64,000 nucleotides of DNA from Macrocystis pyrifera (GCA_031763025.1 JASSKH010000009.1:8621305-8685304), one strand, 5' to 3'. Numbered from the stretch's first letter, positions 42,579-55,019 are shown. A program made the numbers and translations. The notes: generated from the letters alone by a model not told the origin.

Positions 42579-43142
42579 ATGAGTGGGGCACCGTGCCGAT
42601 GGTTCTCGTCCGGGTGGCGTCATGCATGTCCATGCTGCATCTTCTGCAAGCCAAGCCGTTCTTGGAGAAGCATGCTGGGCTGCTCTGCCTGCTGGCCAAA
42701 CAATAGTCCCTCGTTGTCACCCTCAAATATGAATGAAGTGAGGTTGTCCCTTTCCTTCTGGACCTTATACTAACCAACGACAAGCGAGCAATTTCCTCCT
42801 CCTGCCTCACCATCTCTCGTGCCTCTTGCACCCGCCTCTACTCCGACTCGACATCCAGCGCCGCTTGGGCTGCATGAGTTTTCGCTTCCGCGTGAGCCCT
42901 GCGCTCTTGCACACACGGCAATTCTGTTGCAGCTTGGCGTCTCCACAGCCCCTCGTTCTCCTTTGGAAGCTTTTGTTCCTCGGAAAATATTCCGCTGACT
43001 CGACGACCTTCGACCTCCTCATTGCATCGAGCAATGACAGCTTCGCGTGCCCGAGTTGGGTTTTGGCGGACCCACTCCAAAGCTTGATATTTACCGCGCT
43101 CTGCAGCTTTCTCTGCACGCCTGATCGTCGCCTATTCGCTTA
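42579..43142 (-). pseudogene. Remnant of a Glu/Arg-rich coiled-coil protein
   Basis: The minus strand from about 43125 downwards reads, in one frame, W-V-R-Q-N-P-T-R-A-R-E-A-V-I-A-R-C-N-E-E-V, F-S-E-E-Q-K-L-P-K-E-N-E and A-H-A-E-A-K-T-H-A-A-Q-A-A-L-D-V-E-S-E, then a stop and V-Q-E-A-R-E-M-V-R-Q-E-E-E-I-A-R-L-S-L-V. After frame changes it continues K-V-Q-K-E-R-D-N-L and Q-E-R-L-G-L-Q-K-M. The heptad-like charged pattern suggests a long coiled coil. No family is recognised. Stops make it a pseudogene or, less likely, several exons. Confidence 0.4.
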
Positions 43143-43830
43143 GCGTAGTTTTCCTGTGCGAACGACAAAATCATTGTTGATTTTTCGCTGAGAGTGTGCC
43201 AGGAGGTACCACCCGTATCAGAGAGCCAGTACTGGAACCGCTGGACTCTCTGCTATGATAGGCGATATTTTTTTTTCTTGTTTACTGTACTCCCAAGAAT
43301 AAATTCAGTCGCATCCAAGATGCCCAATGATATTCCTCCAAATTCCAATGCACGTGTTCCAGGACCATGTTCTCAGTTTGTAAAACTGAGTCTCCATTTG
43401 GGTAATTACAAATATGTCTGTCTGTCTGTCTGTCTGTCCGCATGCCCTATATTTTCGAATTTATGTCGGTACGTTCCAATTATCGATGCATAAGGTCATC
43501 ACAGATGATATTCATACGACGTATCCGACTCTTGCAGACCTTATATACTGAAACATACCATACCACCAGGCAATATTTAGCCACATAAAACATCCACCAC
43601 ACCGTACCATCATACCATACCACCACCATACCATATCACATACCGTATTTTTTTCTGCATAGTATATCAAACCGTACCATCATACCATATCAACATACGA
43701 TATCACATACCGTGCCACACCTCACACCGTACCACACCATACCCATACTTTACCAACACCACCCGAGGGGCTCAACCACACGAGGACTGAACCCGTGTAG
43801 ATACCATCCTACTGCTGTACCAATAAGGGT
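43143..43830. repeat. GTCT microsatellite and CCATAC-word repeat
   Basis: A (GTCT)n run lies at about 43413-43437. From 43550 to 43760 the sequence is built of CATACCA/CCGTACCA words, a degenerate minisatellite. 43770-43815 has a weak tRNA 3'-half resemblance, which I rejected. Confidence 0.75.
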
Positions 43831-44898
43831 ATTAGCCAATAATAGGTATACCTACGCCTTTTAGGCCATTAATAGGTACACTGCGCATTATACCCCGGAA
43901 AAGGCTTCCTGGCGCCGCCTGATATTTGGCCTGCGCTCCATCGTACCTACGAATGGCTCAAAAGGCCAAGGTACACCTACTATCAGCTATTCAACTTCCG
44001 TGTCACCTTCGCTTGGCTTCAATTGTACCTATAAATGGCTCGAACGATCACTTTTTCGCGATTGAAATAGAGACTAAAGACTGGGGAAACAGCACGAACG
44101 CAGATGACGCCGGAGACAACACCCACTTCTGAACTTCATACCAATCCACATATCCGAACTTCTTATATTTATTCGAGAAGCTCACCTTGTCTCGTGTTTT
44201 ATGGTGCCCTAGTTCATAACAGACCTAGTGGCGACTCGCACGTGTAGTATATTACTAGAAGAGACCAGTTAGTGTGTGAACCCGTAATCATCATCGCCTA
44301 TTCATAGATTGTGCATGTCGTGCCTGTCGTCCCCAGTGTAATGGCATGGCACTGCATTGTATACTGCTGCGCTTACTGCATGCGTAGTAACGTCGTGTCT
44401 CTGATGTCGCGTAGTTTTGTAGCCACAGAACTTGCATCTCTCTATTAATAGAGTTGAAGAATCGGCACGCACACTGGTTGTGCTGGATGTCGACGGGTAG
44501 AAAGAACGAACACAAACACATTCACTCACCCACGTTTGCTATGGTATATTGGTCCGGACCGCGCCAACGGTTGTGTAACTCAGACCCCCTGACCGGTATG
44601 ATGTACATGTATATACCGGAAAACTCTCACATTGCTTCCGCAGTCTTTTGTCGCTGTTTTAGTAGCGAAAAAGTGATCGTTCGAGCCATTTATCTATAGA
44701 TACAATTGAAGCCAAAAGTAGGTGACATGGAAGTTGAATAGCTGGTAGTAGGTGTACCTTGGACTCTTGAGCCATTCGTAGGTACGATGGAGCGCAGGCT
44801 GAGTATCAGGCGGCGCCAGGAAGCTTTTTTCCGGGTACAATTCGCAGTGTTCCGATTAATCGCCCAAAAGGCGTAGGTATACCTATTTTTGGCTAATG
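43831..44898. mobile_element. Foldback/TIR element with ~230-bp inverted arms
   Basis: The left arm (43831-44059) and right arm (44665-44898) are inverted copies at roughly 80-85% identity, starting ATTAGCCAAT..ATAGGTATACC. They share CTTCCTGGCGCCGCCTGATA, TGCGCTCCATCGTACCTACG, 'ggtacacctacta' and 'ctcgaacgatcactttttcg'. The ~600-bp centre has no transposase. This fits a non-autonomous DNA transposon. No clear target-site duplication is visible. Confidence 0.75.
44380..44525 (+). repeat. Dispersed repeat D, copy inside the TIR element
   Basis: The segment with CCACAGAAC..CATCTCTCTA, AATCGGCACGCACACTGG and GTAGAAAGAACGAA matches 56650-56735 and 56800-56900 (plus) and 57660-57720 (minus). The centre of this TIR element therefore contains, or donated, a sequence spread elsewhere. 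Confidence 0.6.
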
Positions 44899-44929
44899 TC
44901 CTACCAATTAACACCACAAGTAAGTACAC

Positions 44930-45340
44930 GAGAGCATGCCTTCAGGGCGGCAGAGCAGTAGCGAGTATAGATATCATACTGCTGTAGCAACACCACCAAT
45001 ACATAAGAGCATGCGAGCGCGCGATGAGCGATGACAGAGCGTCAAGTGCAAAAGAGCGTATGCCTTCAGGGCGGCAGAGCAGGAGTGAGTATAGATACCA
45101 TACGTGTATTGCTGTTCCAACACGACAAATACACAAGAGCATTTGAGCGCGCGACCAGCGATGGCAGAGCGTCAGCTCTCTGACCGCGTACTGCTGTACC
45201 AACAACACAAGTACACAAAAGCATTCCTTCAGGGCGACAGAGCAGGAGGACCGAGCACGCGACGAGCAATGGCAGAGCGTCGTCAGCTCTCTAACCGCAG
45301 AGCCATACGAGGACACAAGAAAAGCATGCCCCGCGCAGAG
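44930..45340. repeat. Tandem repeats, ~120-160-bp period
   Basis: CCTTCAGGGCGGCAGAGCAG occurs at 44939 and 45063, and with one change at 45225. Each is followed by 'tatagataccatac', a 'ctgctgtaccaacaacac' block, a 'gagcgcgcgacgagc' block and 'ggcagagcgtca'. Minus-strand frames read through the repeats and produce a repetitive peptide, but I see no evidence of a gene. Confidence 0.8.
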
Positions 45341-45401
45341 GACTCGAGCACGAAGTATCAACTTCAAAACGAAAATAAAGTATATCTCTTTTGAGTTGCA
45401 A

Positions 45402-46115
45402 TCCTCTGTGTGGTACAGATATCTCCTGTCTATTCGTCTGTCGATTACTTCGTAACCGTCGTGCGTACATGCGCAATAATATCAAGAAACTCCGCTGTAG
45501 ACCACTGCCGCCGTAGATCTGCCACATTCGTCATTCCCACTCTTCTAGTAATAGTAGGCTGTGAAAGAGTATGGTGCATCGCTACTATCAACAACACGAA
45601 AAAGATTGATTCGCGTTCATTGTGCGATCCTGTGAGTGGTGCAGACATCTTCGGTCGATTCGTCTGTCGATTACTTTGTAACTGCTTGTTGGGGTCATTA
45701 TATTTCGCTTTTATTTTGCGACCTCTGTGTGGTACAGACATGTTCTGCCTATTCGTCTGTCGATCACTTCGTGACCGTCGTATATTTCGGTACTCTTATA
45801 TTTCGCGGTACAGAGATCTCGTGTCAATCTGTCGTTTGCGTTGAAATAAGCAGCCGCAGCCGCAGTATCAACTTCAAGACGAAAATTAATTCGCTTTTTA
45901 GTTTCCAATCATCTGTGTGGTACGACGTGTTCGGCCTATTCTTCTGTCGGTCACTTTGTGACCGTCTTGCGTACAAGCGCAAAGCCAAGAAACCCCGCTG
46001 TTGAAAATACGCCGGAAATGCTGTTTTTGCGGAACTGCTTGCTTATTTTACAATCCTCTGTGTGGTACAGACATGTTCTGTCTATTCGTCTGTCAGTTAC
46101 TGCTGCACGTAGTAC
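45402..46115. repeat. Five spaced copies of a ~60-bp unit
   Basis: The unit CTCTGTGTGGTACAGACATG followed by 'ttctgtctattcgtctgtcg' and 'attacttcgtaaccgtcg' occurs near 45404, 45615, 45720, 45908 and 46052. Between them lie non-identical spacers. The last two or three copies are the most similar. Confidence 0.75.
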
Positions 46116-48985
46116 CGGTACGAGTATTACTGTGATTTCGGCGAGATTTTTTGTTGTTGTTGGTTTTCGGGCCTTGAGGCTGGATCTAGGCTTTTAAATT
46201 TTGAAAATTATCATTGTGAATTAAAGATTTTTCGGATTCGACAACATATGAGAGTGTATGACTTAACGAGCATGTATGAATGCTTCGTACGAGTATAACA
46301 CAGCTTGAGAAACAGGTACTTTTGGTGCGTACTATTTATTAGCTTAAATCCGAGCTCGACCATTATACGAGCACATACTTCGAGAATGCACGAGTACCAA
46401 TACGCACGCTCTGTTGTGCAGGGCTGCTGTGCTGTGCCTCTACCTATGACATTATGCTGGAATCTTGATTTCTTGGGTTTTGTTCCATAGATTTTCTTGG
46501 TTTGATAATAGTTTTCGCAACTTACACCCGGATCTTGGTTTTTTAATGCTAATAAAATGTGGCCCATTTTATTTGCTTTACATTAAAGTGGAGCACGAGT
46601 ATGAATGAAACATAAACGAATACGAGGCAGCTTTAGAGGCAAGCTGCACGCAGCTATTATACTGTAATTGCAGCCTGAACACGGGCACGAGTTGCCGCTG
46701 GTCGCCTGCTGCCCGACGACAACCTAAGATTTTTTGGTTGTTGTGTTGGACGCCCTCCATCTACAAGAACTGGCGAGTATAATCTACAACAGCAGCAGCA
46801 GCAAGCAGCAGTATATATGCATTCTAACAACCGAAGAGTTGAACGACTCAGGCAGAAGTCCGCCAGCTCGTCTCTCAGTGCTCTGACCACATAAAATCGG
46901 CGTGCGAGGCTCGGATCTAGCAAGAGAGATTCTTCTGAAGCTGACTACTCTCCATGGCTAGAAAACATGCAGCAAGCAGTCAGCAGCCAACCAACGTGCT
47001 GGCCCCGGATGCTTGATTGAGTCGAAATATCACTTTCAACACAGTCGACACGTCTCTTCGTGGCGGGGCTAAAGACTCAGTCGGCGTGGGCTCGGAATGC
47101 GCGAAAACAAGAACGAACGCTATTCCGAGTCACACGTGCTGTATGTATCAACCGGTACCAGGTACAAGATACATTGTACCTGTCGTAATTGCTTTGGTTG
47201 ATAATTCGATCGAAATCTGAAGCTCGGAATCGGATTCGCCTCAGAAATCATAAACAGTAATTCTATGACTGCTGTAGTAGTGTAGACGATTTGGTTATGG
47301 TGAAGTCTTGGCATTACTTTACATACTGCAATGACTAGTTTTTTATGTGCGTATTCTTGTTGTTTGGTATCTGTCGAACAAGTCGAATTGCTATCCTGCC
47401 CTACCCAAAGCATGCGTGCCGGCGTATGCCGGCAATCATGCGGAGTCATTGTGTTATATCAAAATGATACGCACGCGCGTTCAAGATAAGTAAAAACAAA
47501 AGCAACAAAAAACGAAAAATATATGATACATACAAACAAAGGCAAAGCCCAGCAACAGGGAGGGCTTCGAGTACACACGCGCGTTCAAGGGAAGAAAACA
47601 CGAAAAAAAAGCGAAATACCTGCTGAACGTACATATGCGAAGCAGGAAAAAGAAAAACAGAAGGAAAAAAGGACGAGCACTCCACGAGTTGGATATGAAA
47701 AATGAAGACGCTGCTGTAAATGAGAAAACTACGTATACATAAACAGTATTGAGATGAAGGATGGTAGCTGGAGCAGGGAACGTAAATATCGTCCGTGTAA
47801 ACTCTGTAAGCGTTCATGTGAAACTAGTTACACAGAGGCCCGTTCCCTGCTCTATTGATACGAGTATACTACTAGTAACGAGTAGATAGAGGTGAAGAAG
47901 TGATGAGACGCGCGCCTGAATCGGGAAGGCTCGAGAGATACGAATTTCACCCCGACGTCACTTAATGTTCTAAAAGCGGAAACACAACAAGTATTTTTGC
48001 TATTTTTACGAGTAAACATTACCTACAATATATCGTTGTGCATCCAGTACGAGTATGCACCAGGTATATGTATATGCATATGCATATGCACGCACCTACC
48101 AGGTATGATACTTATTTTTATCTTCATGACGTTCGTTGCTGCAATGCCCTTCCTCTCCCATGGCGATCGATGTTGCAGCGTGCTGTCTCTCCATTTATTT
48201 CACTCTTACCGTCGAATCCTCTTACTACTGCTGCTGTTGTCACAAGTGTAGACGCTACTACTGTGTGCGTCTATCTCTGTTTAGCTTCTATATTAGACAC
48301 ACTGGTATCGAGACGTGAGTCCCAGGGGTACACCAACACAGCCTTAATTAATCGAGATCGTCTGCGAAGCTGATGACGATCGACGCTTGGAAAACATCAC
48401 AAAAAAAAAACAAATTGATCGCTTGAGTGGCGAGGTAAGAAAAGCGCTATTTGCGCGAAGAATCGCGATCGTCGATCTATCGATATCATTGATACAGAAT
48501 GGATATCGGCCAAAACAACACTCGATCTCGATTTTCCAACACCAGCATTTTTTTCGACCCCGATCTCCAACCAGCCTTCGACACACCAGACCTAGCCAAG
48601 CCAATTCAACCCTTGGATTTACGTTGATGTGTTTGTCATTTTCGCATGTATCCCATGCATGTACGTCTGCATGCATGCATGTATGTATAAGGTATCGTAT
48701 ACCTGGTGTGTGTTTTTTTTGTTTTTACGCATTATCATGTCGCATCGGACGGTTCGAACTCCTGCTCTGCCTTACCCAAAGCATGCAGGCACCCATGCGG
48801 AGCCCTTGTATACAGTATATGATACTTGTTGGAATAGGAACTGCAGCAAAGTCACAAAAAACGTAAGGTGTGAACTCAACTAACAGCCCTTAAAAACAGT
48901 AGGGCGGGAACGAAATAACGAACAGCGACTCCTTGATAAGACACTTGTCTTGTTCTCCTTTTCGTCTGTGTGAACTCTTGTCAAC
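46116..48985. other. No supported gene; one dispersed repeat pair
   Basis: 47390-47460 and 48755-48832 share 'ctgccctacccaaagcatgc', 'catgcggagtc/cc' and 'tatgata'. Inverted words (GAGCAGGGAACG at 47771, CGTTCCCTGCTC at 47840) form a small foldback. Frames such as 48387-48866 have no motif. 46790-46815 is a short CAG run. Confidence 0.4.
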
Positions 48986-51118
48986 ATGCCCTTGCGCCCC
49001 GGATACTTCTCAGAGACAGCGTTGCTCGCAATGGAGGATGGGGAGGGATCTCCGGTGAGGGCTGCCATACCAAGCCCAGCGGGCACACCTGTACGAAGCG
49101 CGACAGACGAGGAAACAAACCCAACGGGCCTTCTTGCTGCGGTTGCTGCACAAGGCAATAGCATACTACGTTTCTTTGGAATATATGTAGGAAACCCGAA
49201 AGACGAGGAACCAAACTCAGCCGATCATGCTGCTGCGCTGACTCCACCAAGCCCTAATATACCAACCCCGTTAGGTACACCTGTAAAAAGCCCGAAAGAC
49301 AAGGAAACGAACCCAACGGATCATTTTCTCGCGCTGAGTCCACTAGGCGGTAGCAACGGGAGTATCAATGGCGGTTGGGGCGTCATGTCGCTAGGTGCTC
49401 GTCAGAGCAGTGGTGCCGCAAGCTGCAGAGCAATATATTTCGACCGGGAATTGAGGGCCCACAGACACGACGCCCTTTCTCCGGTCGCGCAGATGCTGCA
49501 CAAGGCTCGTATAGCTGGCGGCTTCACCCGGTTTTCCGATAACAAAGTTCACCCCTCGAAAGAGGTGTACTGCAATGCTGTCATCAAAGGAACCGGATTG
49601 CCGCTGGCTAGCCTTGTCGAGTAGGCTGTGGAAGAAGCACTTGGCGGGGGCGCTGGTCCTCCAGACGGGTTCCAAGACAACTTTGAGGGCAACAGCAGGC
49701 GGGTATTCGCGGGTGGGGGAAATGACCTACTTGCTTGTTATGGGCTCTCTTCTCTTCGCCCTATGGGCGTGTGAGGGAAGTTCGCCGAACGTTACCGATT
49801 TGATAACGGTTGTGGTCTCCGCCGCAGGCTCTCTTGGCGTTGTCGCTAGGGCGTTCTCTGCGTGTGGCTATCTCGGAGTTATTTACGGGTGCCATGTCGG
49901 TTCGGGAATAGTTGACCTACCACCCGTGTCTGCCGGCGCATTGTGTCGGGGCATGGGCATGGATACAGCCCTGACCAATTGCGTATTGTTGGTGATGGTT
50001 TTCCTGCTCTTGCTGTTTTATGCGATTTTGATCATAGCGAAGGTCATTCGCTTTGTTGTCTATCTGGTGGTTGGAAGCGATGACAACGGGAGCTGGGTGC
50101 TGGGAACAGGAGTACTGCGGTATCGGGACTGGGTGATAGCGATACCGTTCATGGAAAAACGAGTGATGGGATTCGATCAAAGTACGACCGGAAGGATACA
50201 GTGGCCCGGTGGCGCTTGGAGGACATATTTCGGCGGCCCCCCAAACGGCTCTTGGGCGCTGCCCTTTTCCAGCAGAGACTCTTTCCTGGCTGATCTAAGC
50301 TGCGAAAGAATCAGCCTTCAGTTCGGAACTGAAAGAAGGCTCATTGTTGAGGCCGGGTCGAGGACGTTGTCCTTCGCGATCGCAAGGCGGGACTCTCGAG
50401 GCGGGCTCCTTCTCGTTCCTGTAGAGACTTCGGGGGGTGTTCGAGTGCGGCTTGGGGTTTCCGCTTTCTCCGGGGCGACAGGTGGCGTGACCATATTGAT
50501 GGCAGTGGACTACCCGAATAGAGAGCCCAGTCCAGAAGACAAGGTGGCGGAGGCCCTGAACCTAGAGGTCGACCCATTCTGTCTGGACGTGTCGGCATGT
50601 GGAATCGGGGTGCATGAAGAGACCGAGACTGGCATTTTCGACGTACTCGACGGCGCAGGGGCGGGCGCTGCGAGTGATAGGTGCCCCCTTTGGAGCTCTC
50701 TGCCACGTATGTGCTTCCATCAGCCGCGGCGTCATGGGCAGCGGGATTCTTCGGTGGTCACTTCGGAATGCTCCACGAATACGGCCGCGACGGCGAGATA
50801 ACCACTCACGCAGGGCAGGGAACTGGTGATCGCTGCGTCACCTTGATGCCATCTCACGATGGACCGGCGCTGAGCTTGTCGTTCGATGTTATGTTGGGTG
50901 TACGGACACGTGGACCTGGCATGCTCAAGGTTCCGGTGGACCCGACTGAGAGCTTTCGCTTCTTTGACACGCTTCCCATGCACCGGCACATCCAATCTGA
51001 GGGTATCAGAGGAAAGTATTGCCTCATTCCCGGAGGAAGTCAAGCAAAGTGGAGCATCACTCTCCCTTCACGAGAAAAGATGATCATCGGCGGTTGTGAA
51101 GAGTGTTTGGTTGCATAG
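48986..51118 (+). pseudogene. Pseudogene copy of the multi-pass membrane protein gene
   Basis: This aligns with the gene at 15-1853 but is broken at three points. A TAG at 49622-49624 stands where the other copy has GAT. Then comes a frame change between about 49690 and 49720, and a one-base deletion near 50713 (CTTCC versus CTTTCC). The membrane segments and the soluble C-terminal region are otherwise recognisable. The 5' part (48986-49390) has no counterpart in this window and contains a repeated G-T-P-V-(R/K)-S..D-(E/K)-E-T-N-P-T unit, so the parental gene probably has this N-terminus too. Individual pieces could still be translated, but the full product cannot be made. Confidence 0.8.
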
Positions 51119-52378
51119 GAGAAACCAACAGTTGCGAACGTTTTCCACCTTCGGCTCTTTCAACTACCCATCTCCTTGTTTATCGGCGGGGCTCGTATTC
51201 TATTTTATTCCCGGCAAGGGACACGCACACAAGCCTGCCCGGGAGAGACAAAAACCTTTTATAACCGGATAAACTACACAGGGTTTTTTTTGTGCAACTG
51301 GTTTTGAAACATACGGGCTAGGGTTTCACATGGGCCCACAAGCAACTTACTTGCACTGCACGTAGGTACAACAAGTTACTTGGTCGTAGAGTGGCCGAGG
51401 GAAGTTTCTTGAAGCGGATAAAAGTGAACCAAGTCACTTGATACTTGAGTGACTCAATCAAGTTAGTTGATCGTAGAATGCCCACGTGGCGATAGGAGGG
51501 GAGGTGGCAGCAGCTACAAGGAGACGCCTTACTTAGCAGAGGCTCAGGCTATGTGCCGTAAAGAGCAAGTGGTCAGGGATTAACGAGATATATATTTGGG
51601 TGTTCTCAGAAACTGAAAGGAAACCGGCAAACGATTTTTTATCATTTATACCAAAATATTTCGCCGCCCGCTACGCTCTCGCTCACCAGGAAGAAAACAC
51701 AATACGAGTGAAGCGGAGAGAGCGTCCACGATTGATTGTAGATGCAAACTGACGACTTGCAATTCCGAGAGCTCCTACGAGTACGAAGATACACATTTTT
51801 TCTAGGCCGGGGATATTTCCATGTCTTCGTTCGTTGTGTATGAGAACACAGCGAGCTGTAGAATTGATCCAGAACATGCTGGCTCTTGCCAACTTTATCC
51901 GCTGGATTGCGTTGTTGCGCTCTCGTCTGCACCTACACGCTTTGCTGCTTTGTGCATGGCTAATAGGCTGTGTTGTGGTGTGCTTGCGGTAGGTTCTCGA
52001 CGACAACCTGCTTGTGGCACGTACAAGGAAGAGCCCCACAAAAGCAAAAGAAGGATCTTCTTCCAAAACAAAAAGTGAAAAAGAGAATAGGCTTGCCGGC
52101 AAGTAAGGAGAAAGATGAGATCCAAATCGACGTAAAATAACTCGAGGATCGATCCTGAAAAAGTAGTTTCCGGTTGAGGAGGCCCTCAGAGGTGAGAAAA
52201 TTGACTAGGGTGTGCTCCGTAGGCGCGATCTGAGTGAATTAGCCCATGCATACTATAGATACCGGCACGACTCCACCCTTGGCGCTAGCCCTCTGTGTTG
52301 CCAATTACTTACAGTGCGGCCACGGCTCCGCACGTACGTACATCCGCTACACACACATCAACTAATACTGCTGTACGT
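51119..52378. repeat. Downstream part of the segmental duplication (partner 1854-3090)
   Basis: Collinear with 1854-3090, with small indels such as an added block near 51440. It ends close to 52378, at the start of the satellite. No gene. Confidence 0.8.
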
Positions 52379-52439
52379 AAATGCGTATATTCTGTATCTA
52401 CCACACTCTGGACAATGGACACAACAATAGTCTATTGCT

Positions 52440-52915
52440 TCGACAACAGACAAGGAGGGGAATCTATCGATGTACATTATCTGCGACGGTAGATTGTGGA
52501 AGGTATCTATCGATAGGTATTGTCGGCGACAATGGACTGGTGATATTGTCGATCGATAGACATTGTCTATCACAATAGATGGTGAACTTCGTCCATCGAT
52601 GGCCACTGCAGGCCACCATAGAATGCGCGAGATGTCGATCGATGGCCATTGCCGGCCACGATAGATTGTGCGAGATGTCTATCGATAGCCATTGGTGACC
52701 ACAGTAAATTGTGCGAGAGGTATATCGATGGCCATTGCGGGCCACAATAGATTGTGCGAGAGGTCTATCGACGGCCATCGTCGACCACAATAGATTGTGC
52801 GATATGTCTATCGATGGCCGTTGCCGGCCACAATAGATTGTACGAGATGTCTATCGATGGCCATTGCCGGCCATATAGATTTTAGAAGCTATCCATCGAT
52901 AGCCATCTCGAGGAT
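52440..52915. repeat. 43-bp satellite array, first block
   Basis: At least six consecutive units from about 52630 of a 43-bp motif whose core words are CTATCGATGGCCATTGCCGG and CCACAATAGATTGTGCGAGA. Units differ by 10-20%. Before 52630 the units are more diverged. Confidence 0.9.
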
Positions 52916-53500
52916 ATTTTGCACTCATCCCACGATATACGAGGTGTGTCATGTTCTGTATGTATGTGGCAATTTGAACCGACGTCATCATGTTGTGGAC
53001 ACCATACGCTCTCACACTCTTTTGAAGAATACATTATATACACATGTCGCCATTAATAGAAACTCGCGCACCAAGATATTGGTAACTGTCATCAACTTGT
53101 GTGCGCTCTTAGTTTCGGGAATTGACTCGATTTAATACCCTTGCTTTGTCCTACAAGTCTATTAACTCCACTTTGAATAAAACGTGGATCATTAAACTCA
53201 AACCACCTTACGCTGAAAATTATATTTATTCAGTTTCTCATCTCGAGTTTGTTTGTCCCATACTGAAACCAAGTGAGTAAGAGTTATTTTTTCGGATGCT
53301 GGTCATCTATAATTCAGATTATTTTTTTGTTCGGAAATAAATTCGATTTGTTACCCTTACATTGTCCTCGATCAACTGCACTTTCAAAATAGTTTGGATA
53401 ATAAAAATAAAACCACATTGACAAGAAAATTATCTGTTTTCCGTTTCTTAACTCGAGAGTTTTGTCTCGTACTGAAATGAAGTAAGTCAGATTCATATTT
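52916..53500. other. Spacer between satellite blocks; local repeat pair
   Basis: 53120-53290 and 53300-53480 share words in order (GATTTAATACCC versus GATTTGTTACCC; 'ttgtcct', 'atcaactg/attaactccactttgaataa', 'aaaccacattgacaagaaaattat', 'gtttctcatctcgag'), forming a diverged ~180-bp tandem pair. No gene. Confidence 0.6.
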
Positions 53501-54130
53501 TTCGGAGCCCGGCCAACAATCTATTGTGGGTAGCGATGGCTATTGTTGGACACAATCGCGTACCTATTGTTGGCGGCAATAGAAGCTTCGGCAGTCGTCA
53601 AGAATGGCCATCGACATACATCATTCCACGGTATACAATAGGTTTAGGTAATAATCTATTACGAAAACACGCCCGACAGTCTACTGTGGGTGACGATGGC
53701 TATTGATGGATACAATTGCGTGTACACTGTTGGCGGCAATATCCATCGATAGGCAAACGTTTTGGTCTATTGTTCGAACAATATCTATCACGGTTGCTTC
53801 CCCAACATCTATTGTTCAGGGCAATGGCCATCTATGGACAACCTTGTGACTCTATTGCTAGGGCAAAGGCATATTGTCTCTACTGCCGAAAAATTATTGT
53901 TCCCTGACAATATATATCGGTAGACAGCGTTGCGTTAACAACATCTATCGATAGACAGCGTTGCCAGCCCATTGTGGTTAGCAGTGTCTATCGATAGAGA
54001 GTGTTGCCAGTCTATTGTGGTTTACAATGTCTATCGTTAGCCAGCGTTGCCAGTCTATTGTCGTTAACAATATCCATTGACACACGCTTTTTCGGGGCTA
54101 CTGTAGCGGCAATGTTCTATTTCCTTTCTA
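53501..54130. repeat. Degenerate satellite, second block
   Basis: ATCGATAG and TATTGTNG words continue at looser spacing (for example 'atctatcgatagacagcgttg' near 53942, repeated near 53985 and 54027 with period about 42-43). Confidence 0.75.
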
Positions 54131-54469
54131 TTGTCCAAGGTATATGCACATATTACCTCATCTATCTTATCCGTAAAGAGTGTAACCGATTTGGAACCAC
54201 TATTAATAACCCAGAGAACTAACCACAACAGCGCAGCCGACAATGCAACACACTTAACCCCCATGATGCCCACTGCCTTGTTGAGACACACAACGTTGCA
54301 GCCCTCCTTCATGCTATGCCATGTACCGACATTGCTGCTCATCACGATACACCATACACTCCTTCCATACTGGTGGTGATCACAAGATGAAAATATGACA
54401 TTGCTGCGGAACAAAATATTGCGTTGCTTAGTAAATCAGAGTGCATTGTAGGTGTGGAAATAGGCTGGT

Positions 54470-54910
54470 GATGGTGCCCATCGATAGACATTGTCCACCA
54501 CAATCGATTCTCAACGGTGTCCATCGATAGCAACTGCCGGCCACAATAGATTAGAAACGTATCTATCGATAGCCATTGCTGGTCACAATAGATTCAGAAA
54601 CATATCTATCGATTGCCAATACCGGTCACAATAGATCAAGCAATGCATCTATCGATAGCCATTGCCGGCCACAATAGATCAAGAAATGTGTTCATCGGTA
54701 GCCACTGTGGACCGCAGTAGATTCTGCAAGCTATCCGTCGATAGCCATTGTCGGTGACAATAGCTTCCAACCCAGGCACTTCAGCACACTCCTGCCTGAA
54801 CAATATGTTGGGGACGCAACCTATCGATAGGCATTACCGACGACAATGGATCGAGGAACGTGCCAATCGATAGCCTTTGCCGACGACAATAGACCCGTCC
54901 ATTGCACTAA
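54470..54910. repeat. 43-bp satellite array, third block
   Basis: About nine units of CATCGATAGCCATTGCCGGC and CACAATAGATNNAGNAA form, the same family as 52440-52915 with a different unit tail. Confidence 0.85.
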
Positions 54911-55019
54911 ATTATATTGCTATTGCAGGGGCCATTGTCTATTGTCCAGGGTGTGGTTATCTACAACTGATGCGCCTGCTACACCCATGGTCCGTGCGGA
55001 CAATTCCTCCTGTATATCG

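Noticed and set aside
42579-43142. Calling the coiled-coil remnant an intact multi-exon gene
   Set aside because: No clear GT-AG boundaries join the pieces and there are in-frame stops.
43770-43822. Possible tRNA 3' half or second SINE head (minus strand GGTTCAGTCC)
   Set aside because: A box-B-like word is present, but no box A lies at the right distance and no cloverleaf can be drawn.
48745-48775. GGTTCGAACTCC, box-B-like, near a dispersed repeat
   Set aside because: No box A or acceptor stem, and the related repeat copy at 47385 lacks the word.
52580-52910. Regular 43-bp repeats could suggest a CRISPR array
   Set aside because: There are no unique spacers between repeats, the whole unit varies gradually, and the context is eukaryotic. 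It is a satellite.
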